From NCBI RefSeq assembly GCF_006149045.1, contig NZ_VBSN01000010.1, positions 1-64,000 of the forward strand: DNA of 64,000 bases. The letters run 5' to 3'. Both the position numbers and the translations under genes were made by a program. The DNA is from Dyadobacter flavalbus (GTDB lineage: Bacteria > Bacteroidota > Bacteroidia > Cytophagales > Spirosomataceae). Numbering within the stretch: the stretch's first letter is position 1; every line of letters begins with the position of its first letter. Shown here in pieces: positions 7,517 through 17,413 of the stretch. Below the pieces are notes generated by a model that ran no database searches, had not been told where the DNA came from, and saw nothing but the letters and a program-made list of their open reading frames with translations.

Positions 7517-10500
7517 ATGTTGAAATTCCTGAAGGCTTTTGGCAATGGTTTGATCGTCGTTATCATCTTCGCGCTGCTTGCGCTGGGAATTGCTACCATT
7601 GCACTTCAGCTGCCTTCTGTTCAGACCTGGGCAGTTCAGACTGCGGCCGGCAATATTTCCCAGAAACTTGGTTACCCGATTACGATCCAGAAAGTCAATA
7701 TCAAATGGTTTGATGTGGTATCGCTGGAAGGAATTTCTGTAAAAGATTCCAGTCAGGCGCAAATGATCGATGTCGGCAGGATTGACGTTAATCTTGACAT
7801 TAATAATATCATTGACAATGCTTCCAGACAGATTTATCTGGATGAGGTCAATCTGTTTCAGCCCAATGTTCATCTTGCGGTCGTTCCTGAAACGGGCTCG
7901 CTGAACATGGACGGGTTTATTGCCAGCATCAACCGGCTTACCGCGCCTGCAGTACCCAAGCCGGCCAATGCTCCGGAAAACAACATTCCTTTTATCATCG
8001 GCAAATCAAAAATCATTGACGGTACTTTTCACTACAACGATCCGAGGAAAAAACGGGACAGGAATCCCAGAACTTTTGATTATTCTCATTTTGAGCTGAA
8101 CAAGCTGAACGGCGAGCTGAAAAATTTTCTGCTTCAGGGCGATACCATTGTATTTTCTGCAAGAAACCTGAAAGCATTGGACAGGCAAACCAAACTGGAA
8201 ATTCATAATCTGGATACGCGTTTCCTGTTTTGCCAGAAAAAAATGGAGCTCAAAGAGCTGGAAGCAAACATCGGCAATTCCTTTCTGAAAGACGAGATTA
8301 TTTTTTATTACAACCGTTCCGGTGAACTGGGCGATTTCAACCATAAAGTGCGGATGAAAGGTCATCTGACAGGAAGCCGCATCAGTTCAAAAGATCTGGG
8401 TTTGTTTTCGAGCTATGTGGACCGGCTTAACGAAACGTGGCATGTTTCAGGTGATTTTAACGGGAAAGTGGATGACTTTATGCTTTCCGATGCCGACCTG
8501 CATTTTGGAAAAGGAAGCCGGATTGTCGGCGATCTAGGCTTTAAAGGACTTCCGGAAATTGAAGGTGTGAAAATGAATATCCGTTTGTCACTTTCCAAGA
8601 TCAATCCGCTGGATCTGGTTCAGTATTATCCGGAATGGAAAGAACATCAGACGCTGCAGAAATTCGGGCTTACTTTGCTGGACGGCACTTTCAAGGGAAC
8701 GCTGGACGATTTTGTGATCAATGCCAATTCTTCTTCCAGCCTCGGCAAACTTTCAGGCGATCTGGATTTTCATATTACGGATGCCCGGACCACAACTTAC
8801 ACGGGTGAAGTAAAAACGGCCGGTTTTGAACTCGGAACGTTGCTGGATCAAAAAGAAACTTGGCAGGAACTGGACTTTGAAGGTAAAGTTGCAGGCAAAG
8901 GCCTTGAACTGCAGTTTGCATCCGCTGATATGAATGCACTTGTACGGCGTGTCGGATTCAGAAACTACGATTATACCAACATCCGGCTGGACGGCAATCT
9001 TCAGAACCAGTATTTCAACGGGCAGGTCAGTGTAAAGGACAGCAACTTTATAGTAAATCTGGAAGGAGAATTTGATCTGTCAAAACCCCGGAATTCATTT
9101 GATCTTCAGGGCGTAGTTGAAAGAGCAAATCTGAAAGAACTGGGCTTTGTAAAAGAACCGGTTACGTTAAGAACGCAGCTGAATGTAAATCTTTCCGGCA
9201 ATACGGTAGACGAACTTACCGGCGATGCCAAATTGCTGGATACTTACCTTTTAATGACCAATCAGGAAAGAAACCTTGTTATTGACACGCTGGTTTTTTC
9301 CTCCATTCAGCAGCTCGACAAACGCACGCTTCAGCTTGAAAGCGAGTTCGTGTCCGCAAAGGCAGAAGGAAATTTTCTGCCGACAGAAGCCTGGAAAGAT
9401 ATAAGCCGGGTACTGGAAGAATATAAACTGTACTTTTTTGAAAATGAAGCAAACAGAACGGAATACTATGCGCGCAAGCCGATTGAATCCGTCAAACGCT
9501 ACCAAATAGATTATGAAGTGGAATCCAGAAATCTTTCCAGGTTCCTGGCATTTCTTAGCCCGGATATTTATGTTTCCAGAGGCGCGAAGGCGGAAGGGAC
9601 TTTCAAGATGGATAATACGGCTTTCCTGACGTTTAACGCCATATCCGATACTTTGCGGTACGGTACAAACCAGTTTGTAAAGTCGGAAGTGGATGTAACG
9701 ACTTCCAAATTTGTAAACAGCGCCGAAGTCCTCGCGTCCATTCTTGTAACTTCGGATCAGCAGCAGATCAGCGTGCTGGTGCCTACCGAGAAGCTGGAAC
9801 TAGAAGGAACCTGGGACGTTGACCATATTGATTTCAATGGCGCAATTCACCAGGCCAAAAGTACGAATCTGGCAAATCTGGCAGGAGAAATCAGGTTTTT
9901 GCCGGCCGGGCTTGACATCGGATTTACCAATTCAAGGCTTAACTTGCTGGATGAAACATGGAATGTGCCTTCCGAAAGTCTTATTTCCATTGTCGGAAAA
10001 AGCGTTACCTTTTCAAATGTCGGTTTTGTCAGCGGCAAACAAAGGATTTTCCTGAGCGGAACAGCTTCCGACGATCCTGAAAAAAGCCTGACGCTGGACG
10101 TGAAAAACTTTAGACTCGGAAGTCTCAATCCGGTTTTCAATACGCAGCTTGCCGGAATCATGGACGGAACTGCCAGGATCCGGGATATTTACAACAGCGC
10201 CATGCTGGATGCGGGTTTCAACATAGAAAGTCTTGGCTACGGCCAGTACGAATTCGGAAATTTATCCGGAACAAGCGACTGGGACCCTGTAACCAGCGAG
10301 TTGCAGATTGACGCTCAGTTAAGCAAAAATGCAAGAAGGGTTTTTAACCTGACCGGCGCTTACCGTCCCAAACTGGCTGCCAATACGCTGAACCTGAAAG
10401 CCATTTTCAACCATATCGATTTCAAGTCGCTCGAACCATTTACGGAAGGACTGGTTTCCGATATCAGTGGAAGTGCGCAGGGAACGGTTCTGATCAAAGG

Positions 10501-12109
10501 CATTGTCAATGCGCCGGTTCTGGAAGGATCTCTGATGGTGGAAAACGGCCGTATGAAGTTTGATTATCTCCAGTCTGTTTTTACTTTCAGCGACAAAATC
10601 AATTTTACCGAAAGTGAAATTACGGCCAGCAACATTTTACTGACGGATGAGGACGGAAATACGGCAACAGTCCGGGGCGGCGTTTATCATGACGGTTTCA
10701 AATATTTTTCGCTCGGCTTTAGTGCGGACCTGCAGAACTTCAAAATCTTAAATACAACGTTTCAGGATAACGACACCTTTTACGGAACGGCATATGTAAC
10801 AGGGCCGGTCAGTGTTTTCGGGCCTATTGACAAACTGAACATTGAAGCAAACGTTACGAGCAACAAGAACACGAGAATTTACATTCCGCTGGACGGAGCC
10901 ACAGAAGTAGCTACGCAGGATTATATACAATTCGTCAGCAAAATGCCGGTTCGGGACAGTACAAGCATGAGTGCAGCCGATTCTGTCTTCCGCGGGCAGG
11001 TTTCCGGCGGGATCAAGATGGATTTCAACTTCAACCTTACGCCGGATGCAACCTGCGAAATTATATTTGACCGGCAGACGGGCGATATCATCCGCGGCAA
11101 CGGAAGCGGCAGGCTCAACCTGAACATTGATACCGAAGGCGATTTCACCATGGCCGGAACGTATGAAATTGAAAAAGGAGAGTACAACTTTACGCTTCAG
11201 AATGTAATTAACAAAAAGTTCAGCATCAAGCCCGGAAGCAGGATTGTGTGGTCCGGCGATCCTTACGGAGCCCAGCTGGATGTAAAGGCAGGTTACACGC
11301 AATTGGTTTCTCTGGTCGGCGTTCTTCCGAATACCGGTTCCGTAAATACAACTGGAAATGATGTGCTTTCAAGGCGTTATCCTGTGGAAGTAACCATCGG
11401 CTTATCGGAAGGGCTGATGTCACCGTCCATACATTATGATCTTAAGATTCTTGACAATCCTTCATTGAGCGCTTACCGCGGACAACTTGAGGCTTTTCAG
11501 AACAAACTGAAATCCGATGAACAGGAATTAAGCCGTCAGGTCAGCAGTTTGCTGGTGGTTAATCAGTTGCTTCCGGAAAGCAGTCTGGCTACGATCGGTG
11601 GCCAGAGTTTTCTGGGAAGCAGCATCAGTGAGCTTGTTTCCAACCAGATCAGCCGCTGGGCCTCGGGAATCAATGAAAATCTGGAAGTCGGCGTTTCCGG
11701 GCTTTCGCTGGATCAGAATGCATTGACGAATCTTCAGCTGCGTTTCTCATACCGTTTTCTGAATGACCGTTTCAGGGTTACACGGGACGGGCGTTTCGCA
11801 TCGGGAACGCAGGCCGGCACCACGCAGTACGACGCGGCCAGTCTGCTGGGTGAATGGACATTGGAATACTGGCTGAACCGCAATGGATCTGTCCGGGTAA
11901 AAGCATATAACCGCAATATACAGAATCCGTTTTCACTCAATAACACCGTAACAACGGGCGGCGTAAGCATGCAGTTTACGCACAGTTTCAACCGCTTTAC
12001 ACCAATGCCGAAGCCTGAGGTTAAAATACCTTACACAATTGCACCGGATTCTGTTCGTCAGGATACGTCCGGGAAAAAGCTGCTGACTACAAAGGGAGCT
12101 CCGCGTTAG
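7517..12109 (+). CDS. tamB: TamB / translocation and assembly module inner-membrane protein
   Basis: A very large (1530 residues) AsmA/TamB-family protein. One N-terminal transmembrane segment (about residues 5-27) anchors it in the inner membrane; the rest is repetitive beta-strand sequence spanning the periplasm, ending in the conserved TamB (DUF490) domain (about residues 1150-1480). Family members bridge inner and outer membrane and support outer-membrane protein insertion and phospholipid transport; Bacteroidota forms are longer and partner with TamL-type lipoproteins. No outer-membrane partner lies next to it. A TamB gene divergent from tsaD is a usual Bacteroidota order. Confidence 0.93.
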   Translation: MLKFLKAFGNGLIVVIIFALLALGIATIALQLPSVQTWAVQTAAGNISQKLGYPITIQKVNIKWFDVVSLEGISVKDSSQAQMIDVGRIDVNLDINNIIDNASRQIYLDEVNLFQPNVHLAVVPETGSLNMDGFIASINRLTAPAVPKPANAPENNIPFIIGKSKIIDGTFHYNDPRKKRDRNPRTFDYSHFELNKLNGELKNFLLQGDTIVFSARNLKALDRQTKLEIHNLDTRFLFCQKKMELKELEANIGNSFLKDEIIFYYNRSGELGDFNHKVRMKGHLTGSRISSKDLGLFSSYVDRLNETWHVSGDFNGKVDDFMLSDADLHFGKGSRIVGDLGFKGLPEIEGVKMNIRLSLSKINPLDLVQYYPEWKEHQTLQKFGLTLLDGTFKGTLDDFVINANSSSSLGKLSGDLDFHITDARTTTYTGEVKTAGFELGTLLDQKETWQELDFEGKVAGKGLELQFASADMNALVRRVGFRNYDYTNIRLDGNLQNQYFNGQVSVKDSNFIVNLEGEFDLSKPRNSFDLQGVVERANLKELGFVKEPVTLRTQLNVNLSGNTVDELTGDAKLLDTYLLMTNQERNLVIDTLVFSSIQQLDKRTLQLESEFVSAKAEGNFLPTEAWKDISRVLEEYKLYFFENEANRTEYYARKPIESVKRYQIDYEVESRNLSRFLAFLSPDIYVSRGAKAEGTFKMDNTAFLTFNAISDTLRYGTNQFVKSEVDVTTSKFVNSAEVLASILVTSDQQQISVLVPTEKLELEGTWDVDHIDFNGAIHQAKSTNLANLAGEIRFLPAGLDIGFTNSRLNLLDETWNVPSESLISIVGKSVTFSNVGFVSGKQRIFLSGTASDDPEKSLTLDVKNFRLGSLNPVFNTQLAGIMDGTARIRDIYNSAMLDAGFNIESLGYGQYEFGNLSGTSDWDPVTSELQIDAQLSKNARRVFNLTGAYRPKLAANTLNLKAIFNHIDFKSLEPFTEGLVSDISGSAQGTVLIKGIVNAPVLEGSLMVENGRMKFDYLQSVFTFSDKINFTESEITASNILLTDEDGNTATVRGGVYHDGFKYFSLGFSADLQNFKILNTTFQDNDTFYGTAYVTGPVSVFGPIDKLNIEANVTSNKNTRIYIPLDGATEVATQDYIQFVSKMPVRDSTSMSAADSVFRGQVSGGIKMDFNFNLTPDATCEIIFDRQTGDIIRGNGSGRLNLNIDTEGDFTMAGTYEIEKGEYNFTLQNVINKKFSIKPGSRIVWSGDPYGAQLDVKAGYTQLVSLVGVLPNTGSVNTTGNDVLSRRYPVEVTIGLSEGLMSPSIHYDLKILDNPSLSAYRGQLEAFQNKLKSDEQELSRQVSSLLVVNQLLPESSLATIGGQSFLGSSISELVSNQISRWASGINENLEVGVSGLSLDQNALTNLQLRFSYRFLNDRFRVTRDGRFASGTQAGTTQYDAASLLGEWTLEYWLNRNGSVRVKAYNRNIQNPFSLNNTVTTGGVSMQFTHSFNRFTPMPKPEVKIPYTIAPDSVRQDTSGKKLLTTKGAPR

Positions 12110-12137
12110 ATGTGAAAAGTAAAATGTGAAAACTAAT

Positions 12138-12551
12138 TTATTCGCCGCGGTACCTTACGGCAAGGCCGCTCAGGATGTAGCCTTCGTTTTTCACACTTGT
12201 GTAATATTTGTATTTGACGTTGATGATGGCGTCCGCTCCGATTTTTTGTGCTTTGATAACCAGCCGGGCCGTCAGGAGTTCCTTGGTTTTTGCATCATTT
12301 CCTCTGTACATCATTCTTTTATCCTGCGTCTGGCGGTCAGTCAGGGAATCTTCACTGCTTATTTCCACAATCCCGATTTCAGAATACGGTCTTTCGAGCG
12401 GCTGGTTGTCATATAGCAGTTCTATGGGATATTTGGTATTGGTGGAAATGGGAATACCGGCGCCTGCGCAGCCAAAAAGCATATACCCGGCAAGCAATGA
12501 AAAAGAAAGGCGAACAATTTTACCCGGAAAAATCATCTTTAATGAAGTCAT
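12138..12551 (-). CDS. Small lipoprotein with YbjQ/heavy-metal-binding-like fold signature
   Basis: 137 residues with a basic, hydrophobic leader ending in a lipobox (LLAGYMLFGC, Cys about residue 28), so it is likely a lipoprotein. The C-terminal part contains GADAIINVKYKYY, which resembles the core of YbjQ/UPF0145-type small domains, but the match is loose and no function follows from it. The alternative ATG at residue 6 gives a more typical leader length. It converges on tamB with a 28-base gap and no obvious terminator. Confidence 0.7.
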   Translation of the reverse strand: MTSLKMIFPGKIVRLSFSLLAGYMLFGCAGAGIPISTNTKYPIELLYDNQPLERPYSEIGIVEISSEDSLTDRQTQDKRMMYRGNDAKTKELLTARLVIKAQKIGADAIINVKYKYYTSVKNEGYILSGLAVRYRGE

Positions 12552-12744
12552 ATTGATTAAACTGCGATACTGGTTTAAGAATTCCTGCTGATCTGAAAAT
12601 GTGTGCTGCCTGGAATCCGTACGAAGCGGAGCCGCCGGAATGTTGCATTTCCATTTATTTTGCCATTTATCATGAAGTTATTGTTAAATGAGCTAAACAA
12701 CGCTATTTTCATGAGCTTAATATGTAAACAAATTCATTGTTGAT
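12552..12744. promoter_or_regulatory. Divergent intergenic region between the lipoprotein and the M16 protease
   Basis: 193 bases of AT-rich sequence separating divergent starts. It must contain promoters for both genes, but I find no convincing TTG-N19-TAnnTTTG pair and no reading frame. Confidence 0.4.
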
Positions 12745-15555
12745 ATGGTCATAAATTTTAAAAGTATCAAAGCGGTTCAGCGATCGGCAGCGGTTGGTAT
12801 GCTGTTCACGTCTCTTTTGGTAACGCCTTTGTTTTCACAGGATTTGCCGAAAGGTGTGAAAAAAATCACTTCCGTAGAAGGAATCACAGAATACAGCCTT
12901 GAAAACGGTTTGAAAGTGCTGATGTTTCCTGATCCTTCCAAACCGACCATTACCGTAAATGTAACCTATCTGGTTGGTTCGCGGCACGAAGGATACGGGG
13001 AAACCGGAATGGCGCATTTGCTGGAACACATGGTCTTCAAAGGTTCGCCCAAGCACCCGAACATTCCGCAGGAACTGACCGAGCACGGTGCCCGCCCGAA
13101 CGGCACGACATGGTATGACCGTACCAACTATTTTGAAACTTTTTCGGCAACGGAAGAGAACCTCAAATGGGCGCTCGACCTTGAATCCGACAGGATGGTG
13201 AATTCCTTTATTGCCAAAAAAGATCTGGAGAGCGAGTTCAGCGTCGTGCGCAATGAATTTGAATCCGGGGAAAACAGCCCTTTCCGCGTATTGATGGAAC
13301 GCGTGATTTCCGGTGCTTACTTGTGGCATAACTACGGAAAATCAACAATCGGGAACCGTTCCGACATTGAAAAAGTGCCTATCGAAAACTTACAGGCTTT
13401 TTACAAGAAATTTTACCAGCCCGATAACGCCGTACTGACCGTTGCAGGAAAGATCGACGAGCCGAAAACGCTGGCCATGATCAATGAATATTTTGGTAAA
13501 ATCGCCAGACCTGCGCGCGTGCTGCCCACCTCGTACACGAAGGAGCCAACGCAGGACGGCGAACGTTTTGTGGAACTGAAAAGAACCGGCGATGTGCAGA
13601 TGCTCATGGCTTTGTACCACATTATGCCGGGCTCGCATGCAGATTATCCTCCCATGGAAGTGCTTACGGAATTGCTGAGTACGGAGCCGAACGGAAAGCT
13701 TTATAAAAATCTGGTCAATACTAAAAAAGCGTCTTCCGAATTCGGGTACAGCTTTCAGTTATATGATCCGGGCTTTGTGCTGTTCGGTGCGGAAGTGCTG
13801 AAAGAAAAATCACTGGATGAAGCCAGGCAGGCATTTGTGGCAACACTCGATTCCGCTGCTTTGGTAAAACCCTCGGCAGAAGATGTGGAAAGGGCCAAAA
13901 CCACAATCCTTAAAAACTGGGATCTGGAATTCCGTAATTCGGAACGTGTGGGACTCAGCATCAGCGAAGCCATTGCAACAGGCGACTGGCGGCTGGCTTT
14001 TCTTTTCCGCGATAACATCCGGAAAGTAACTGCGGATGACGTTTACAGGGTTGCACAATATTATTTCAAACCGTCCAACCGTACGCTCGGAACATTCGTT
14101 CCGGAAGCCACGCCGGTAAGAGCCGAAATTCCGGACGCTCCGAAAATTGAAGATCTTGTAAAAAACTACAAAGGAGAAGCCGTTGTAGCTGAGGGTGAAG
14201 CTTTTGATCCTTCGCCTATGAACGTGGAAAGCCGGACTACGCGCGTTGAAAAACCAAATGCCATTGAAACGGCATTGCTGCCCAAGAAAACGCGCGGAAA
14301 TGTCGTCGCAGCAAGGATTACGCTCCGTTACGGCGACGAAAAGAGCCTGATGAACAAAGCGGCCATATCCGATCTTACGGGTTCCATGCTGGATAAAGGA
14401 ACAAAAACCAGAACCCGCCAGCAACTGAAAGACGAGTTTGATAAACTGAAAGCGCGGGTCAGCTTTTTCGGAGCCGGCAACCAAGCCGGAGCCAACATTG
14501 AAACGACCAAAGAGAACCTTCCGGCCGTTATGAAACTGGTTGCAGAAGTGCTGAAAACGCCTGCATTCGATGAAAGCGAGTTTGAAAAACTGAAACAGGA
14601 AGAACTGGCCGGCATCGAATCGCAGCGCAGCGAGCCGCAGGCCATAGCCATCAATCAGTACCGCCGCATTGTTTCGCCTTATCCGAAAAGCGATGTCCGG
14701 TATGTCGGCACGTTTGATGAAGATGTGGAAAATATCAAATCCACGACCATTGATCAGATCCGCCAGTTTCACAAGGATTTTTACGGAGCCAACAATGCCT
14801 CTGCAACCGTAGTCGGTGACTTTGACAAAGCAGCAATCCAGAAAATAATCAATGATGAATTCAGCAGCTGGAAAAGTGCCAAGCCTTTTACCCGCATTGC
14901 GTCGCCGTATCAGGCGGTAAAAGCAGAAAACAAGGCGGTGGAAACGCCGGACAAGGCCAATGCCATGTTCGTGGCCGGCCTGAACATGCCTTTGCAAGAC
15001 ACAGACCCGGATTATCCGGCATTGGTTATGGCGAATTATATGCTCGGAGGCGGGTTTCTTAACTCACGTCTGGCAACACGGATCAGGCAGAAAGAAGGGC
15101 TTAGTTATGGCGTAGGCTCACAGTTTTCGGCCAGTTCGCTGGACAAGAACGGCTCGTTTATGTCGTATGCAATCTATGCGCCGGAAAATGCCGAGAAACT
15201 GGAAGCGGCTTTTAAAGAAGAAATAGAAAAAACGCTGAAAGAAGGTTTTACAGCCGAAGAACTGAAAGCGGCACGGTCGGGTTATCTGCAGTCACGGCAA
15301 GTTGCCAGGTCGCAGGATGCTTCGCTGACCAATACGCTGACCAATAACCTTTATCTGAACCGCACGATGCAGTGGGATGCGGATTTTGAAAAGAAAATAG
15401 AGGCCTTAACGCCGGAACAAATCAAAGCTGCGGTTAACAAATACATTGATTATAACAAATTCGTCATCATCAAGGCGGGAGATTTTGCCAAATCCAGAAA
15501 AGGCGCTCCGGCTGCAACCGCACCGGCACCTCTGGGCGGAAGCGAGAAAAAATAA
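12745..15555 (+). CDS. Secreted M16 family zinc metallopeptidase (two M16 modules)
   Basis: A 936-residue pitrilysin/processing-peptidase-family protein. After a signal peptide (residues 1-31), the first M16 module carries the inverted zinc motif HLLEH (His91, Glu94, His95) with the third ligand at Glu171 in VVRNEFE. The second module (about residues 500-900) lacks the motif and has the R-x-x-x-GLSYG stretch typical of the non-catalytic half, so the protein is expected to form the clamshell that digests short peptides, here in the periplasm. In many Bacteroidota these domains are split into two genes; here they are fused. A strong hairpin terminator follows. Confidence 0.94.
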   Translation: MVINFKSIKAVQRSAAVGMLFTSLLVTPLFSQDLPKGVKKITSVEGITEYSLENGLKVLMFPDPSKPTITVNVTYLVGSRHEGYGETGMAHLLEHMVFKGSPKHPNIPQELTEHGARPNGTTWYDRTNYFETFSATEENLKWALDLESDRMVNSFIAKKDLESEFSVVRNEFESGENSPFRVLMERVISGAYLWHNYGKSTIGNRSDIEKVPIENLQAFYKKFYQPDNAVLTVAGKIDEPKTLAMINEYFGKIARPARVLPTSYTKEPTQDGERFVELKRTGDVQMLMALYHIMPGSHADYPPMEVLTELLSTEPNGKLYKNLVNTKKASSEFGYSFQLYDPGFVLFGAEVLKEKSLDEARQAFVATLDSAALVKPSAEDVERAKTTILKNWDLEFRNSERVGLSISEAIATGDWRLAFLFRDNIRKVTADDVYRVAQYYFKPSNRTLGTFVPEATPVRAEIPDAPKIEDLVKNYKGEAVVAEGEAFDPSPMNVESRTTRVEKPNAIETALLPKKTRGNVVAARITLRYGDEKSLMNKAAISDLTGSMLDKGTKTRTRQQLKDEFDKLKARVSFFGAGNQAGANIETTKENLPAVMKLVAEVLKTPAFDESEFEKLKQEELAGIESQRSEPQAIAINQYRRIVSPYPKSDVRYVGTFDEDVENIKSTTIDQIRQFHKDFYGANNASATVVGDFDKAAIQKIINDEFSSWKSAKPFTRIASPYQAVKAENKAVETPDKANAMFVAGLNMPLQDTDPDYPALVMANYMLGGGFLNSRLATRIRQKEGLSYGVGSQFSASSLDKNGSFMSYAIYAPENAEKLEAAFKEEIEKTLKEGFTAEELKAARSGYLQSRQVARSQDASLTNTLTNNLYLNRTMQWDADFEKKIEALTPEQIKAAVNKYIDYNKFVIIKAGDFAKSRKGAPAATAPAPLGGSEKK

Positions 15556-15576
15556 TATCAGGATAAAGTTGATCAG

Positions 15577-15612
15577 GAAAACCGGATGCAAATTGCAGTC
15601 CGGTTTTCTGCT
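15577..15612 (+). terminator. Terminator after the M16 peptidase gene
   Basis: A 10-bp perfect stem GAAAACCGGA / TCCGGTTTTC, extended inside by TGCA-AAT-TGCA, followed by a short T-rich run. It lies 21 bases after the stop codon. Confidence 0.75.
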
Positions 15613-15632
15613 GTTATAAGGTAGCACATCTT

Positions 15633-15640
15633 TATATTTG
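15633..15640 (+). promoter_or_regulatory. Likely -7 box of the first pafA-like gene
   Basis: TATATTTG matches the Bacteroidota -7 consensus TAnnTTTG and lies 42 bases before the ATG and just after a terminator, the expected place. A clear TTG -33 element is not seen. Confidence 0.45.
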
Positions 15641-15682
15641 CCCATTATTCCTGATGAATCCTTTTCCTGTAAATTGATACAA

Positions 15683-17344
15683 ATGAAATTTATACCGAAC
15701 CTGTTTTCAAAATTACTGGCTGCCGGGATTCTTCTCAGCTATTCCGGTTACAGTCAATCCAGATTAAAAACTGCCAAACTGGCCCGTCCGAAACTGGTTG
15801 TAGGCATTGTAGTGGACCAAATGCGCTACGATTACCTTTACCGCTACTACGACAAGTACAAGGAAGGTGGCCTGAAAAGGCTCATGAATGAAGGTTTCAA
15901 CTGCCGGAACAATCATTATCATTATGCATTGACCGTAACGGCTGCCGGGCATTCGGCTGTGTACACCGGTTCGCTTCCGGCCATTAACGGCATTATCGGA
16001 AACGACTGGTATGACAGAAAAGCCGGGAAAAATGTGTATTGTACCGACGACAGCACCGCTGCAACGGTCGGAAGCAATAATGTAACCGTCGGAAAAATGT
16101 CGCCGCGCAATCTGCTGACAAGTACGGTTACGGATCAGCTGCGGATTGCGACCAATTTCCGCTCCAAAACAATCGGCGTGGCGATTAAAGACCGTGCTTC
16201 CATTCTGCCGGCAGGACATGCATCCAACGGCGCATACTGGTTTGATTCCCGAACCGGAAACTTTGTGACTAGTACTTATTACATGGAATCGCTGCCTGCG
16301 TGGGCAACGGAATACAACAATAAAAAAATGCCTGCCGAATATCTCAGACGCGGCTGGAATTTGCTTTTACCCATTGATCAGTATACCCAAAGTACGCCTG
16401 ACGATGTGGCGTGGGAAGGAACGCTTTCCGGAGCAGCCAAGCCCGTATTTCCGCATGAACTGATCGGGACGGCCGGCGATGCTTACGGCGTGATCACTAC
16501 TTCGCCCTGGGGAAATACGCTGACGAAGGAAATGGCTATTGCTGCGATCAAAGGTGAAAATCTGGGCAAAGGAGCGGATACCGATTTTCTGGCAGTAAGC
16601 TTTTCAACGCCGGACCGGATCGGACATGCTTTTGGCCCTAATTCGATTGAACAGGAAGATAATTATCTGAAACTGGATATGGAATTCGCTGATTTGTTCA
16701 ATTTTCTGGATACCTGGACGGGAAAAGGAAACTATACCGTGTTCCTGACTGCCGACCACGGCGCAATGGATGTTCCGGCATTCTGGCAGGAGCATAAGCT
16801 GCCCGCAGGATTAATGAATTCGACTACGCTGACGAGAGCCGTTGTGAAATCGCTGAACGATGCATTCGGCGAAGGTGAATATGTTTCAGCTTTTGAAAAT
16901 TACCAGATTTACCTGAATAAAAAGTTGCTTGCCGAAAAGAAAGTCAGCGTGGACGATGCATGGCAGGTTTTGCGGAAAGCATTGCTTCCCATGAATGGCG
17001 TTGCAGATATTATTAATCTGAATGACATCGGAAACGCGCCGCTGAATACCTATCAGCTAGAAATGTACAAAAACAACATCAATGCCAAACGAAGCGGCGA
17101 CCTGCAGTTGATCGTTCAGCCCGGCTGGTTTGCAGCTTCTTATGGGACCGGAACAGATCACGGAACTCCATACAATTACGATACGCACGTTCCTTTCCTG
17201 CTCTACGGCTGGGGCGTGAAAAAAGGCGAAACACTCCGCAGGACTACCATTGCAGATATTGCGCCAACGATTTCGTCCTTGCTGCACATTTTACCGCCGA
17301 GCGGAAACGTAGGCAACGCCGTGGAAGAAGCTTTAAGCAAATAA
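15683..17344 (+). CDS. PafA-like secreted alkaline phosphatase (paralogue 1)
   Basis: A 553-residue alkaline-phosphatase-superfamily enzyme of the PafA type, which hydrolyses phosphate monoesters in the periplasm using two zinc ions. Signal peptide at residues 1-23. The active-site elements are all present: VVDQMRYDY (first zinc Asp), the nucleophile threonine in ALTVTAAGH, the IKDR Lys/Arg pair, DRIGHAFGP (Asp and His ligands), TADHG and GTDHGTPYNYD. The ATG at 15683 is preferred to an upstream TTG because it begins a clean leader. A second copy with the same architecture follows in tandem after a hairpin. The protein may supply inorganic phosphate from organophosphates. Confidence 0.92.
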   Translation: MKFIPNLFSKLLAAGILLSYSGYSQSRLKTAKLARPKLVVGIVVDQMRYDYLYRYYDKYKEGGLKRLMNEGFNCRNNHYHYALTVTAAGHSAVYTGSLPAINGIIGNDWYDRKAGKNVYCTDDSTAATVGSNNVTVGKMSPRNLLTSTVTDQLRIATNFRSKTIGVAIKDRASILPAGHASNGAYWFDSRTGNFVTSTYYMESLPAWATEYNNKKMPAEYLRRGWNLLLPIDQYTQSTPDDVAWEGTLSGAAKPVFPHELIGTAGDAYGVITTSPWGNTLTKEMAIAAIKGENLGKGADTDFLAVSFSTPDRIGHAFGPNSIEQEDNYLKLDMEFADLFNFLDTWTGKGNYTVFLTADHGAMDVPAFWQEHKLPAGLMNSTTLTRAVVKSLNDAFGEGEYVSAFENYQIYLNKKLLAEKKVSVDDAWQVLRKALLPMNGVADIINLNDIGNAPLNTYQLEMYKNNINAKRSGDLQLIVQPGWFAASYGTGTDHGTPYNYDTHVPFLLYGWGVKKGETLRRTTIADIAPTISSLLHILPPSGNVGNAVEEALSK

Positions 17345-17353
17345 CTGAATTTT

Positions 17354-17394
17354 CCCTTGCAGAACCGGTTTTCAGGCCATGCAGGGTTTTTGTT
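17354..17394 (+). terminator. Possible terminator between the two pafA-like genes
   Basis: CCCTTGCA ... TGCAGGG forms a 7-bp stem with one bulge, followed by TTTTTGTTTTATT. It would partly separate expression of the second paralogue; only 19 bases follow it before the next start, so no separate promoter is obvious. Confidence 0.5.
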
Positions 17395-17413
17395 TTATTA
17401 AAATTCCTGAACA

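Noticed and set aside
10748..11302. 184-codon antisense frame inside tamB
   Set aside because: Nested in tamB, with no signal or domain; typical antisense shadow.
13810..14997. 395-codon antisense frame inside the M16 peptidase gene
   Set aside because: Fully nested in a well-supported gene; composition is Arg/Phe/Gly-rich without domain similarity.
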